A stretch of 64,000 nt of DNA. Origin: Reticulitermes speratus. Taxonomy: Eukaryota > Arthropoda > Insecta > Blattodea > Rhinotermitidae. The stretch is from positions 124,001-188,000 of the forward strand of contig JAJKFL010000026.1 of NCBI GenBank assembly GCA_021186555.1, written 5' to 3'. The translations under genes were made by a program, and so were the position numbers. The notes beneath the pieces were generated by a model that saw nothing but the letters and a program-made list of their open reading frames with translations, was not told where the DNA came from and ran no database searches. Numbering within the stretch: the stretch's first letter is position 1; every line of letters starts with the position of its first letter. Shown one piece after another: positions 1-11,567 of the stretch.

Positions 1-604
1 CACAGGCTGCAGGCAGGCCTACAGGCAGCTGTGCACTGAAGATGCCTCTCACTGCAGGCCAGCAGGCCTGAGGTCCTCACAGACACCACGAACAGCTGTC
101 GTGATGGAAAGGACCTCCTAGTCCTATCTTCTGTATTAAGACGGAAGCAAAAAATTCTTCCGAAACGTCGGTAAATTTCTATCAGATTACACAGCGTCAT
201 ATCCCAGTTACAGTATTTATTTAGGCGTAGGGGGAGACCTCGTAAACGCGCCCATGCCTACACTGAAACACTGACAGACAGCTGCGGTCGTGACCTTTGA
301 CTTGTTCTGAGTGACGGCGGAAGGTTAGCGGTGAGGCCGGCTGACGCGACCGCCCCAAAAATGGCGTCTTGCTATAAACTGGACCAGCAGCGGTTTCCTA
401 CATTGGACAACCTGCTTCATATGATCAATGTTAGGAAAATGAGGAGAAAAGCTTCTTTATAGATTTTCAAATTAATAGTGAATACACGTGTACAAGTTAA
501 ATGTAGGTACACGTGTGCTGGTGCTCAGTTTGTGTGGTACTGAGTGTACTTAGTGTACAGAATGGGGGGGGGGGAATGATGGAGAGAGCACTGGTTGCAT
601 ATCG
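1..604. other. Left-edge unique sequence with a dispersed-repeat fragment
   Basis: No gene was found. Positions 110-230 (GAAACGTCGGTAAATTTCTA, then ATTACACAGCGTCATATCCC) resemble 57190-57265 and 9966-10150, as if all three were diverged copies of one repeat. A 10-nt G run lies near 564. Confidence 0.35.
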
Positions 605-955
605 GAATGGGCAATTGGTCGATATGTATAAGGTCAATTCTGGTCGATAGTAAATGCCGAATGTGTCAATTGGTCGATTAATTGTCAATAATTGGCCGAT
701 ATGTATAATTGTCGATAGATTATTGGTCGATATGTGTAATTGGTCGATATGTATAATTGGTCGATATGCTATAATTGGTCGATATGTTAATTGGTCGATA
801 TGTATAATTGGTCGATATGTGTAATTGGTCGATATGTATAATTGGTCGATATGTATAATTGGTCGATATGTATAATTGGTCGATATTTGTATATTGTGTC
901 GACATGTATAATTGGTCGATATGTATAATTGTCGATATGCATTACTTTGCGCATA
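605..955. repeat. 17-bp minisatellite (ATTGGTCGATATGTATA)
   Basis: About 20 units, several with single-base loss. Each contains TCGATA. The short minus-strand reading frames here (for example 720-905) are products of the repeat. Confidence 0.92.
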
Positions 956-1147
956 TGTGAATTGTCACATGTATATTCGCGGTCCAATGTTAATTCACGA
1001 ACGCTGCTACTAATTCAGGTCATATGCCTTCTGTCATAGCAAGTCAAAAATGCAGCTGGTCAGTGTATAATGAGTACGTCTTTGGAAATTATGCGCATTA
1101 CACTTTATTTGCGATCCAACTTTGTGACACAGCTGCTCGTTTTCAGC
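956..1147. other. Spacer between arrays
   Basis: No recognisable feature. The last part grades into degenerate copies of the following unit. Confidence 0.5.
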
Positions 1148-2574
1148 GTCCAATATAGCAGCGGTCTTCTGCTTTTAGCGGTCCAATAGCAGGCGTATGG
1201 TCTTCTGGGAATTAGTCGTCCCACAATAGGACAAGACGCTTCTGTGTTTAGCGGTCCAATATAGGCAGGCGGTCTTCTGTGTTTAGCGGTCCAATATAGG
1301 CAGGCGGTCTTCTGTTTTTAGCGGTCCAATATAGGCAGGCGGTCTTCTGTGTTTAGCGGTCCAATATAGGCAGGCGGTCTTCTGTGTTTAGCGGTCCAAT
1401 ATAGGCAGGCGGTCTTCTGTGTTTAGCGGTCCAATATAGGCAGGCGGTCTTCTGTGTTTAGCGGTCCAATATAGGCAGGCGGTCTTCTGTGTTTAGCGGT
1501 CCAATATAGGCAGGCGGTCTTCTGTGTTTAGCGGTCCAATATAGGCAGGCGGTCTTCTGTGTTTAGCGGTCCAATACAGGCAGGCGGTCTTCTGTGTTTA
1601 GCGGTCCAATATAGGCAGGCGGTCTTCTGTGTTTAGCGGTCCAATACAGGCAGGCGATCTTCTGTGTTTAGCGGTCCAATATAGGCAGGCGGTCTTCTGT
1701 GTCTAGAGGTCCAATATAGGCAGACGGTCTTCTGTGTTTAGCGGTCCAACATAGGCAGACGGTCTTCTGTGTTTAGCGGTCCAACATAGGCAGGCAGTCT
1801 TCTGTGTTTAGCGGTCCAATACAGGCAGGCGGTCTTCTGTGTCTAGCGGTCCAATATAGGCAGACGGTCTTCTGTGTTTAGCGGTCCAATATAGGCAGAC
1901 GGTCTTCTGTGTTTAGCGGTCCAGTATAGGCAGACGGTCTTCTGTGTTTAGCGGTCCAATACAGGCAGACGGTCTTCTGTGTTTAGCGGTCCAATATAGG
2001 CAGGCGGTCTTCTGTGTTTAGCGGTCCAATATAGGCAGACGGTCTTCTGTGTTTAGCGGTCCAATATAGGCAGACGGTCTTCTGTGTTTAGCGGTCCAAT
2101 ACAGGCAGACGGTCTTCTGTGTTTAGCGGTTCAATATAGGCAGACGGTCTTCTGTGTCTAGCGGTCCAATATAGGCAGACGGTCTTCTGTGTTTAGCGGT
2201 CCAATATAGGCAGACGGTCTTCTGTGTTTAGCGGTCCAATACAGGCAGACGGTCTTCTGTGTTTAGCGGTCCAATATAGGCAGACGGTCTTCTGTGTTTA
2301 GCGGTCCAATACAGGCAGGCGGTCTTCTGTGTTTAGCGGTCCAATACAGGCAGGCGGTCTTCTGTGTTTAGCGGTCCAATACAGGCAGGCGATCTTCTGT
2401 GTTTAGCGGTCCAATACAGGCAGGCGATCTTCTCTGTGTTTAGCGGTCCAATACAGGCAGGCGGTCTTCTGTGTTTAGCGGTCCAATACAGGCAGGCGGT
2501 CTTCTGTGTTTAGCGGTCCAATACAGGCAGGCGGTCTTCTGTGTTTAGCTGTCCAATACAGGCAGGCGGTCTTC
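1148..2574. repeat. 35-bp minisatellite (core GTTTAGCGGTCCAATATAGG)
   Basis: About 40 units, degenerate on the left and regular from about 1245. Variants alternate AATATAGG/AATACAGG and GCAGGCGG/GCAGACGG in blocks, which suggests multi-unit duplications. Confidence 0.96.
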
Positions 2575-2787
2575 CCCTAACGTCCTTACTGTAAAGTTAC
2601 CTCCGCTCCGTTTTTAAAACTATGACGTGCATTACAAAATTTTCATTTCGATTTTTCTCCCCCAGAAAGTCTTCCGTAGCCTATCTGAAGACAACTTAGG
2701 GCGACATTAACTAACTTCACTGCTCAGACATCTTCTCTATTCATCGCACAATATAACTAACACAAGGAATTACCTCAAGACACGTCA

Positions 2788-4610
2788 TCAGGTGCAACAG
2801 GTACAGCTAATGCAGTAAGCACTAGCAACAGGTACAGCTAATGCAGTAAGCACTAGCAACAGGTACAGCTAATGCAGTAAGCACTGCCAACAGGTACAGC
2901 TAATGCAGTAAGCACTAGCAACAGGTACAGCTAATGCAGTAAGCACTGCCAACAGGTACAGCTAATGCAGTAAGCACTGCCAACAGGTACAGCTAATGCA
3001 GTAAGCACTGCCAACAGGTACAGCTAATGCAGTAAGCACTAGCAACAGGTACAGCTAATGCAGTAAGCACTGCCAACAGGTACAGCTAATGCAGTAAGCA
3101 CTAGCAACAGGCACAGCTAATGCAGTAAGCACTAGCAACAGGTACAGCTAATGCAATAAGCACTAGCAACAGCTACAGCTAATGCAGTAAGCACTAGCAA
3201 CAGGCACAGCTAATGCAGTAAGCACTGGCAACAGGTACAGCTAATGCAGTAAGCACTGGCAACAGGTACAGCTAATGCAGTAAGCACTAGCAACAGGTAC
3301 AGCTAATGCAGTAAGCACTGGCAACAGGTACAGCTAATGCAGTAAGCACTGGCAACAGGTACAGCTAATGCAGTAAGTACTGGCAACAGGTACAGCTAAT
3401 GCAATAAGCACTAGCAACAGGTACAGCTAATGCAGTAAGCACTGGCAACAGGTACAGCTAATGCAGTAAGCACTGGCAACAGTACAGCTAATGCAGTAAG
3501 CACTGGCAACAGGTACAGCTAATGCAGTAAGCACTAGCAACAGGTACAGCTAATGCAGTAAGCACTGGCAACAGGTACAGCTAATGCAGTAAGCACTAGC
3601 AACAGCTACAGCTAATGCAGTAAGCACTAGCAACAGCTACAGCTAATGCAGTAAGCACTAGCAACAGCTACAGCTAATGCAGTAAGCACTAGCAACAGGT
3701 ACAGCTAATGCAGTAAGCACTGCAACAGGTACAGCTAATGCAGTAGCACTAGCAACAGTACAGCTAATGCAGTAAGCACTAGCAACAGGTACAGCTAATG
3801 CAGTAAGCACTGCAACAGGTACAGCTAATGCAGTAAGCACTGCAACAGGTACAGCTAATGCAGTAAGCACTGCAACAGGTACAGCTAATGCAGTAAGCAC
3901 TGCCAACAGGTACAGCTAATGCAGTAAGCACTGCCAACAGGTACAGCTAATGCAGTAAGCACTAGCAACAGTACAGCTAATGCAGTAAGCACTGCAACAG
4001 GTACAGCTAATGCAGTAAGCACTGCAACAGGTACAGCTAATGCAGTAAGCACTAGCAACAGGTACAGCTAATGCAGTAAGCACTAGCAACAGGTACAGCT
4101 AATGCAGTAAGCACTGCAACAGGTACAGCTAATGCAATAAGCACTAGCAACAGGTACAGCTAATGCAGTAAGCACTAGCAACAGGTACAGCTAATGCAGT
4201 AAGCACTGGCAACAGGTACAGCTAATGCAGTAAGCACTAGCAACAGGTACAGCTAATGCAGTAAGCACTGCCAACAGTACAGCTAATGCAGTAAGCACTA
4301 GCAACAGGTACAGCTAATGCAGTAAGCACTAGCAACAGGTACAGCTAATGCAGTAAGCACTAGCAACAGGTACAGCTAATGCAGTAAGCACTAGCAACAG
4401 GTACAGCTAATGCAGTAAGCACTAGCAACAGGTACAGCTAATGCAGTAAGCACTGGGCAACAGGTACAGCTAATGCAGTAAGCACTAGCAACAGGTACAG
4501 CTAACGCAGTAAGCACTGCAACAGTACAGCTAATGCAGTAAGCACTAGCAACAGGTACAGCTAATGCAGTAAGCACTAGCAACGGTACAGCTAATGCAGT
4601 AAGTACTGCA
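2788..4610. repeat. 31-bp minisatellite (core GGTACAGCTAATGCAGTAAG)
   Basis: About 59 units ending in CACTAGCAAC, CACTGGCAAC or CACTGCCAAC. From about 3720 many units lose single bases (TGCAAC), as if sequence quality drops. Short minus-strand ORFs with LTALAVPVA repeats are artefacts. Confidence 0.96.
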
Positions 4611-4708
4611 CCGCTAATAAGCATGTTACCAATAAGCATGTTATACCAATAAGCCTTACCTTTTATCCCACAATATCAACATATTGCATTCAGTTTCTTC
4701 AAACACTT

Positions 4709-4930
4709 AAAGCCGTGCCTGGGCTGCGGGCGGACGTATGAGGATTTTGGGTTCGAATCCCGGCAGGGGAGATGTTTTTCCCCTCCAAAACGTCCAGACC
4801 AGCTCTCGGGCCCACCCAGGCTCCTATTCAATGGGTACCAGAGTTCTTTCCCCCGCAGTAAATCGGCCGGAGCGTGAAGTTGACCACTTCCACCTAGTTC
4901 GAGGTTAAGAAGGAGTGTAGCTATGTTCTT
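4709..4930 (+). mobile_element. tRNA-derived SINE copy
   Basis: A pol III B-box-like GGGTTCGAATCC lies at 4749-4760. It is followed by a body containing CGTCCAGACC, CAATGGGTACC, CGGCCG and GTGAAGTTGACCAC. The same body occurs at 20470-20665 and, inverted with a tRNA-like head, at 59235-59417. The head here is degenerate. Confidence 0.72.
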
Positions 4931-5047
4931 ACTTTAGTCACATTAAAATTCTCTACGCCTGTGAGTTTATCTGAATAAACGTTACATGGAGGTGACTGGA
5001 GACAACTACATAATGAGGAGCTTCATAGTTTTTACTGCTCACTGAAT

Positions 5048-5368
5048 GTTGTAGGGTGATCATGGGCTGGGCATGTGGCACGCATGGCGGAGAAGAGACA
5101 CAGAACACAAGCGGGATTGGTGAGCGGGAATCTGGAGGAAAGAGATGAAGTAATGGAAAGAGAGAGTTACAATGGGTTTTAGAGAAACTGGATGGCAGTG
5201 AATTGGATTAATGTGGCTCAGGATAGGGACAAGTGGCGCGCTCTTGTGAACGCGGTGATAAACACTCGCGTTCTATAAAATGTGAGGAATTTTCTTGACT
5301 AGCTGAGGAACTATTAGCTTCTCAGGAAGGACTGCTCTCCACGGAGTGTTGGTTAGTTAGTTAGGCTA
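5048..5368 (+). mobile_element. 3'-end fragment of a non-LTR retrotransposon (LINE)
   Basis: Translation gives a decayed WAGHVARMAEKR and then AQDRDKWRALVNAVINTRV, the pattern that ends many insect LINE reverse-transcriptase ORFs. It is interrupted by stops and truncated at the 5' end. A related fragment lies at 10251-10530. Confidence 0.65.
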
Positions 5369-6515
5369 CTTTTAATCTTGCGTGCTTGTGTCTGCTTTAG
5401 ACGTCACATATTGTGTGTATTCGTACGCACATCAGGTTTACATCACGTTCGCTACACTGAAACGTCACACTTCACACTTCATACATCATGTCGCATCGTT
5501 AGGCTACAGCCTGTTGCTATCAAATGGAACTGACCTATCGACCTTAACTGGATGCAAAACATACTTCTGGTCAATCGACAGGACTCTGACCTTGACAGCT
5601 GTTTTGACATTGCCGTTAGCAGGTAACTAGCACTGATCGATGTACTCCAGTCAAATATACACTGGACTAAAGTGCAGCTGTGTCTTGTGCGTGCGGTTCT
5701 ATCTGGTTAGAGCTGTGCATAAGTTTCATTTTAGGCTTGTTACACGGTGAACACCTGACACTCACCGGCCAGGGTAAAGTCACCGCAAGGTGAGGCTTTG
5801 ACACGGCCTGTAGGACGTGTCATGTCCGACAGCTTCGCCCGGAGACACGAGACCCCCACGCGCACTTTCAAGGTCAATTAGTAGGTAGGATTTGCGGCGA
5901 GAAATATCAGAACCAAAATTCACTCAGCAAAACAAAAATTATAGGAATATTATTTTATTTGACAAATGTCGCTAGTCACTTTCTGTCGGCTCGCTAACAT
6001 ATACACCCAATGAACAACCCGTGTAATCGCAGTGGCACGTGTGTGTAAGCGGACGGAACACATTACAGCGAGTCACAACACGGACAGTGTTACCTGCAGT
6101 ACGTGGACCCCGACTGACGGCAAACTGCTCTGGCGGCGAGCGCCTTGCCGTGACGCAAAATAACCTGACTAGAGAGTGGCGTTAGTTGTCAGATAAAATA
6201 ATGGTGAGGCTGTAGTGGGCTACGTTAGACGAGCGGACAGGAAGTGGCAACTGATAGTTGTCAGATAAAATAATGGTGACGCTGTAGTGGGCTACGTTAG
6301 ATGAGCGGACAGGAAGTGGCAACTGATAGTTGTCAGATAAAATAATCTGCCTGCTAAATGGAAAGTTGTGTATTCTCATTCTTATCCCTCACCGACAAAT
6401 TGTATATTCTTTTCAGACGGTGTATGACATGGCTAAACACACACACAGGGGTGTACAAACTGTGTTCTGAACGCCTAGCGTCTGAAAGCAGGCAGGCCGA
6501 TTTCGATAACCAAAT
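5369..6515 (+). other. 5' flank of the homeobox gene, including a 72-bp tandem duplication
   Basis: About 1.1 kb without a convincing gene. It should hold the 5' UTR or promoter if transcription starts nearby, but no TATA box or initiator was convincing. Positions 6183-6345 hold about 2.3 copies of a 72-bp unit beginning TAGTTGTCAGATAAAATAAT. The minus-strand ORF at 6413-6820 is a shadow of exon 1. Confidence 0.5.
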
Positions 6516-7002
6516 ATGGCCGACAGCGAAACAGTTTTCGTAAGCGAAGCAAACGACTCCGAGGTTGAGAGACCTAAACTAGAGACAAGACGCATGTCAC
6601 ACGCATTTTCTATAGAGAAACTTCTTTCTGTGACGTCAGCGACTACGTCACAGATGTGTTTAAGAATAACGTCCGAAGAATCACTGGAGCCTGTAAGCGC
6701 CGGTCGTGCTGGTAACAGGCAAGAAGCAGCGACAGACAATACGCATCTGGGAGTGACAGAAGCAGACAACGGCACTGTGCAATACAGATATTGTTCGTAT
6801 GGCAGAAGGTCCGCGATCACGTCTGTCGTAAGTGCAGACTCGTCGTCGGTGGCGTGCTGCAGTGAGTGCGAGGAGGATCCGGAGCTGGAGGTGTCGTCGG
6901 AGGCGACTGGCGAGGTGACAGTTCAGACATCTGCTGGTGCGGCCGAGAGTGCTGCGGAGGTGTCGACTACGGCAGACGGCTGCGAGCTGCGTCCACAGAG
7001 CG
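6516..7002 (+). CDS. NK7.1-like: NK7-type homeobox protein, coding exon 1 of 4 (eh1 repressor motif)
   Basis: This is the first coding exon of a predicted sequence-specific transcription factor that acts in the nucleus. The ATG sits in a reasonable start context and a TAA lies in frame at 6507-6509, so this is the first possible Met. The exon encodes 162 residues plus one base. Residues 31-37 read FSIEKLL, an eh1/TN-type motif; in NK and other ANTP-class homeoproteins this motif binds the corepressor Groucho. The rest is acidic and Ser/Thr/Ala-rich, with no fold I recognise. The exon ends at a consensus donor, GCG|GTGAGT, in phase 1. That phase fits the AG at 37335, giving a Glu codon across the junction. 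The open frame continues past the donor only because it runs into a 21-bp array. Assignment to the homeobox gene is inferred from phase, strand and the eh1 motif. No promoter or TATA box was recognised upstream. Confidence 0.72.
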
Positions 7003-7039
7003 GTGAGTTCGAGCTTTTACTGTGCAGATGCTTGGGAAC

Positions 7040-8180
7040 AAACGTACACATTAAATGTGCGCACGTACACATTAAATGTGCGCACGTACACATTAAATGT
7101 GCGCACGCAGGGCAAAACGAACGTACACATTAAATGTGCGCACGCAGGGCAAAAGAACGTACACATTAAATGTGCGCACGTACACATTAAATGTGCGCAC
7201 GTACACATTAAATGTGCGCACGTACACATTAAATGTGCGCACGTACACATTAAATGTGCGCACGTACACATTAAATGTGCGCACGTACACATTAAATATG
7301 CGCACGTACATATTAAATGTGCGCACGTACATATTAAATATGCGCACATACACATTAAATGTGCGCACGTACATATTAAATGTGCGCACGTACACATTAA
7401 ATATGCGCACGTACACATTAAATGTGCGCACGTACATATTAAATGTGCGCACGTACACATTAAATGTGCGCACTTACACATTAAATGTGCGCACTTACAC
7501 ATTAAATATGCGCACGTACATATTAAATGAGCGCACGTACACATTAAATATGCGCACATACACATTAAATGTGCGCACGTACATATTAAATGTGCGCACG
7601 TATACATTAAACATGCGCACGTACATATTAAATGTGCGCACGTACACATTAAATATGCGCACGTACATATTAAATGTGCGCACGTACATATTAAATGTGC
7701 GCACGTACACATTAAATATGCGCACGTACATATTAAATGTGCGCACGTACACATTAAATATGCGCACGTACACATTAAATGTGCGCACGTACATATTAAA
7801 TGTGCGCAGGCAGGGCAAAACGAACGTACACATTAAATGTGCGCACGTACACATTAAATGTGCGCACGCAGGGCAAAACGAACGTACACATTAAATGTGC
7901 GCACGTCACATTAAATGTGCGCACGCAGGGCAAAACGAACGTACACATTAAATGTGCGCACGTCACATTAAATGTGCGCACGCAGGGCAAAACGAACGTA
8001 CACATTAAATGTGCGCACGTACACATTAAATGTGCGCACGCAGGGCAAAACGAACGTACACATTAAATGTGCGCACGCAGGGCAAAACGAACGTACACAT
8101 TAAATGTGCGCACGTCACATTAAATGTGCGCACGCAGGGCAAAACGAACGTACACATTAAATGTGCGCACGCAGGGCAAA
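7040..8180. repeat. 21-bp minisatellite (palindromic; CACATTAAATGTG plus GTGCGCAC)
   Basis: About 50 units at the start of intron 1, beginning 38 bp after the splice donor. Each holds the odd-centred palindrome CACATTAAATGTG and the palindrome GTGCGCAC. At both ends, units alternate with a GCAGGGCAAAACGAA insert. The unit is seven codons, so several frames on both strands stay open (VHIKCAH and similar); these are not genes. Confidence 0.97.
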
Positions 8181-8548
8181 ACCACAAATAAAGATGGCTA
8201 ATATGTCCTCCGAAAATGTGACAACGTTAAAATACAAGAAATCAACTACAGGCAATGTACGTATAACGTAATATTGGGGAGCGTTCGCGTAAACATTGTC
8301 GCCGTGGAAAAGCAATAAGTGTTACGTATACTGAGTGTGTGTTTGTAGCCTTAGTTATCCAGCATGCAAAGCGCATGCGCCGTATTATATTGTCATCTGT
8401 GGCCTGTCTGGCTCTACCATATTTTTCCACATTATCTCATAAACGACACAATTTTCGGAAAAAAGTGATTTAACATAAAATGTGTTTTGATTTTCTCTAT
8501 CTAACACCATAATACGGGAACAAAGCACAGTTATAATTACGATAAGAT
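8181..8548. other. Intron 1 spacer
   Basis: AT-rich, with no recognised element or exon. Confidence 0.5.
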
Positions 8549-9965
8549 CTATCGTAAATTACATTGTAGCGCATCTTATGCAGACCTGTCTATCGTAAAG
8601 TACATTGTAGCGCATCTTATGCAGACCTGTCTATCGTAAAGTACATTGTAGCGCATCTTATGCAGACATGTCTAACGTAAAGTACATTGTAGCGCATCTT
8701 ATGCAGACATGTCTAACGTAAAGTACATTGTAGCGCATCTTATGCAGACATGTCTAACGTAAAGTACATTGTAGCGCATCTTATGCAGACATGTCTAACG
8801 TAAAGTACATTGTAGCGCATCTTATGCAGACATGTCTATCGTAAAGTACATTGTAGCGCATCTTATGCAGACATGTCTAACGTAAAGTACATTGTAGCGC
8901 ATCTTATGCAGACATGTCTAACGTAAAGTACATTGTAGCGCATCTTATGCAGACATGTCTAACGTAAAGTACATTGTAGCGCATCTTATGCAGACCTGTC
9001 TATCGTAAAGTACATTGTAGAGCATCTTATGCAGACATGTCTAACGTAAAGTACATTGTAGCGCATCTTATGCAGACATGTCTAACGTAAAGTACATTGT
9101 AGCGCATCTTATGCAGACCTGTCTATCGTAAAGTACATTGTAGCGCATCTTATGCAGACATGTCTAACGTAAAGTACATTGTAGCGCATCTTATGCAGAT
9201 CTGTCTATCGTAAAGTACATTGTAGCGCATCTTATGCAGATCTGTCTATCGTAAAGTACATTGTAGCGCATCTTATGCAGATCTGTCTATCGTAAAGTAC
9301 ATTGTAGCGCATCTTATGCAGATCTGTCTATCGTAAAGTACATTGTAGCGCATCTTATGCAGATCTGTCTATCGTAAAGTACATTGTAGCGCATCTTATG
9401 CAGATCTGTCTATCGTAAAGTACATTGTAGCGCATCTCTTATGCAGACATGTCTATCGTAACGTACATTGTAGCGCATCTTATGCAGATCTGTCTATCGT
9501 AAAGTACATTGTAGCGCATCTTATGCAGATCTGTCTATCGTAAAGTACATTGTAGCGCATCTTATGCAGACATGTCTAACGTAAAGTACATTGTAGCGCA
9601 TCTTATGCAGATCTGTCTATCGTAAAGTACATTGTAGCGCATCTTATGCAGATCTGTCTATCGTAAAGTACATTGTAGCGCATCTTATGCAGATCTGTCT
9701 ATCGTAAAGTACATTGTAGCGCATCTTATGCAGATCTGTCTATCGTAAAGTACATTGTAGCGCATCTTATGCAGACATGTCTAACGTAAAGTACATTGTA
9801 GCGCATCTTATGCAGACATGTCTAACGTAAAGTACATTGTAGCGCATCTTATGCAGATCTGTCTATCGTAAAGTACATTGTAGCGCATCTTATGCAGATC
9901 TGTCTATCGTAAAGTACATTGTAGCGCATCTTATGCAGACATGTCTATCGTAAAGTACATTGCCA
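8549..9965. repeat. 41-bp minisatellite (core GTAAAGTACATTGTAGCGCA)
   Basis: About 34 units. The variable site reads CAGACCTG, CAGACATG or CAGATCTG next to TCTATCG or TCTAACG, and variants cluster in runs. Confidence 0.96.
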
Positions 9966-10250
9966 TCCACCCCGAAAATATAAACCTGCTCTCCGAAACT
10001 TCGGCAACACGTGTTATCGCTCAGCAACAAGGAAACAGAAGTCACAGTATTTCATAACAAGCAGCTACCATTTCTAACGCAGAATACTGAGACAGTAGGT
10101 AAGTACAAAAAACAGTACCAGACTGCACGGTGCAATAACCCCGGTCTGTGTATGGACTGCAGTCTGGCGGGAAAACTGGAAAATGACATTACGACTTTGT
10201 ATAGCTAATATTCAAGATTTGTAACTCTCGCTAAATATAATTTGGGTAGT
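9966..10250. other. Intron 1 spacer with a dispersed-repeat remnant
   Basis: Contains CCAGACTGCACGGTG, similar to GACTGTACGGTGTCA at 57243-57262 and near 50145; probably a decayed transposon piece. The 65-codon frame at 10011-10208 shows no domain. Confidence 0.35.
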
Positions 10251-10527
10251 TAAATCAAGGTTGATGAGACGGCGGGGTGTACGGCACGCAAGGGGGATAA
10301 TAGAAATGCATAGAAGACTTTGATGGGGAAATCTGAAAGAAAGGGAAGTCTTAGCAGACCCAGGGGTAGTTGGGAGGATAATTTCGAAACGGATCTTAAA
10401 GAAATAGGATGGAAGGATGTGGACTGGATGGATCTGGCCAATGACAGCGAACAGTGAATCACTTTTGTGAACAAGGTGATGAATCTTCGGATGCCATAAA
10501 CTGTGGGCGACTGTTTGACTGGCTGAG
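10251..10527 (+). mobile_element. Second LINE 3'-end fragment
   Basis: Parallels 5048-5368: GTACGGCACGCAAG, then GGGGAAATCTGAAAGAAAGG, AAGGATGTGGACTGG, AACAAGGTGATGAATC and GACTGGCTGAGGAG. It is heavily decayed. The 21-bp array that follows begins at its tail. Confidence 0.55.
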
Positions 10528-10775
10528 GAGACGGAGATCACGTGATGTGAGACGGAGATCACGTGGTGTGAGACGGAGATCATGTGATGTGAGACGGAGA
10601 TCACGTGGTGTGTGACGGAGATCACGTGATGTGAGACGGAGATCACCTGGTGTGAGACGGATATTACGTGATTTGAGATCACGTTATGTGAGACGGAGAT
10701 CACGTGGTGTGAGACGGATATTACGTGATTTGAGATCACGTTATGTGAGACGGAGATCACGTGGTGTGAGACCCC
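10528..10775. repeat. 21-bp array of GAGACGGAGATCACGTGGTG
   Basis: About 12 units, many carrying a CACGTG E-box palindrome, often within ATCACGTGAT. Part is organised as a larger duplicate (10650-10700 and 10708-10760). Confidence 0.9.
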
Positions 10776-11567
10776 GACTGCAGTGACCGCGGTCCACACT
10801 GTCCCAGCGCAGCGCTCTGACCAGTCACAAGTCTGTTTGGCAGTACCTATAGGACCCACTTACGTCGATATCTTTAAAGCCGTTACGGGCTGGCAAAAGA
10901 TTTGGAACAGACGCCGACGTGAAGCAAGCTGCTGCCTTCTAACTACAGACACTTGACACCGATTTCTTCTACTGCGGGATATAAGCCTTACTGCCAAGGT
11001 GGACAGACGCTTGAATTTCAGTGGCGACTGCGTGGACGTCTGACGTCTGGTGTGCGCCATCTGCTGCACAGTGCCTCGTACACATCGAAGTAGAATAAAG
11101 TTCTCAGCATTAGAGTGTTTGTTACACGATTTTTAAATTCCATTCTATAACATGCCGAAAATAAAACCGGCAATATGAGCCCACGAACCGAAAAATTAGT
11201 GGCAGAAAACATACAATTATACTGATTATGTTATTAACATAAAATTATACTGATCATGTTATTAACTCAACACAGTAATTCAGACATTTTTAAAGGGCAA
11301 TGTTGGTGGTTTCATAAATATAAAGACAATGGAGATGCTCACCTGGAGCACGCAACAGAATGATGCGTAATGCGTAATGATCGGACTGCAAAACAGCTGA
11401 TCTGCGCACACAACAGAAACCAACGGACAGGAAGAAACAAAGACAAGAATGAATCAAGGACAAAGGAAAAACGTTTGGCTTTATTCACTGTACTTGGAAG
11501 GTCACGGACTGATTGAAGCCCAGTGGTAAACATACACACCACCCGATGCAACATAAAAAAGCCTACA
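10776..11567. other. Intron 1 spacer
   Basis: No gene recognised. A short direct repeat, ATAAAATTATACTGATCATG, lies near 11215-11265. The small minus-strand ORFs here show no domain or splice context that I can support. Confidence 0.45.

Noticed and set aside
6413..6820. 135-codon minus-strand ORF
   Set aside because: Antisense shadow of homeobox exon 1; no independent evidence.
7017..8066. Cys/His-rich frames (VHIKCAH, LMCTCAH) resembling metal-binding repeats
   Set aside because: The 21-bp period makes them open in several frames on both strands, and they start inside an intron.
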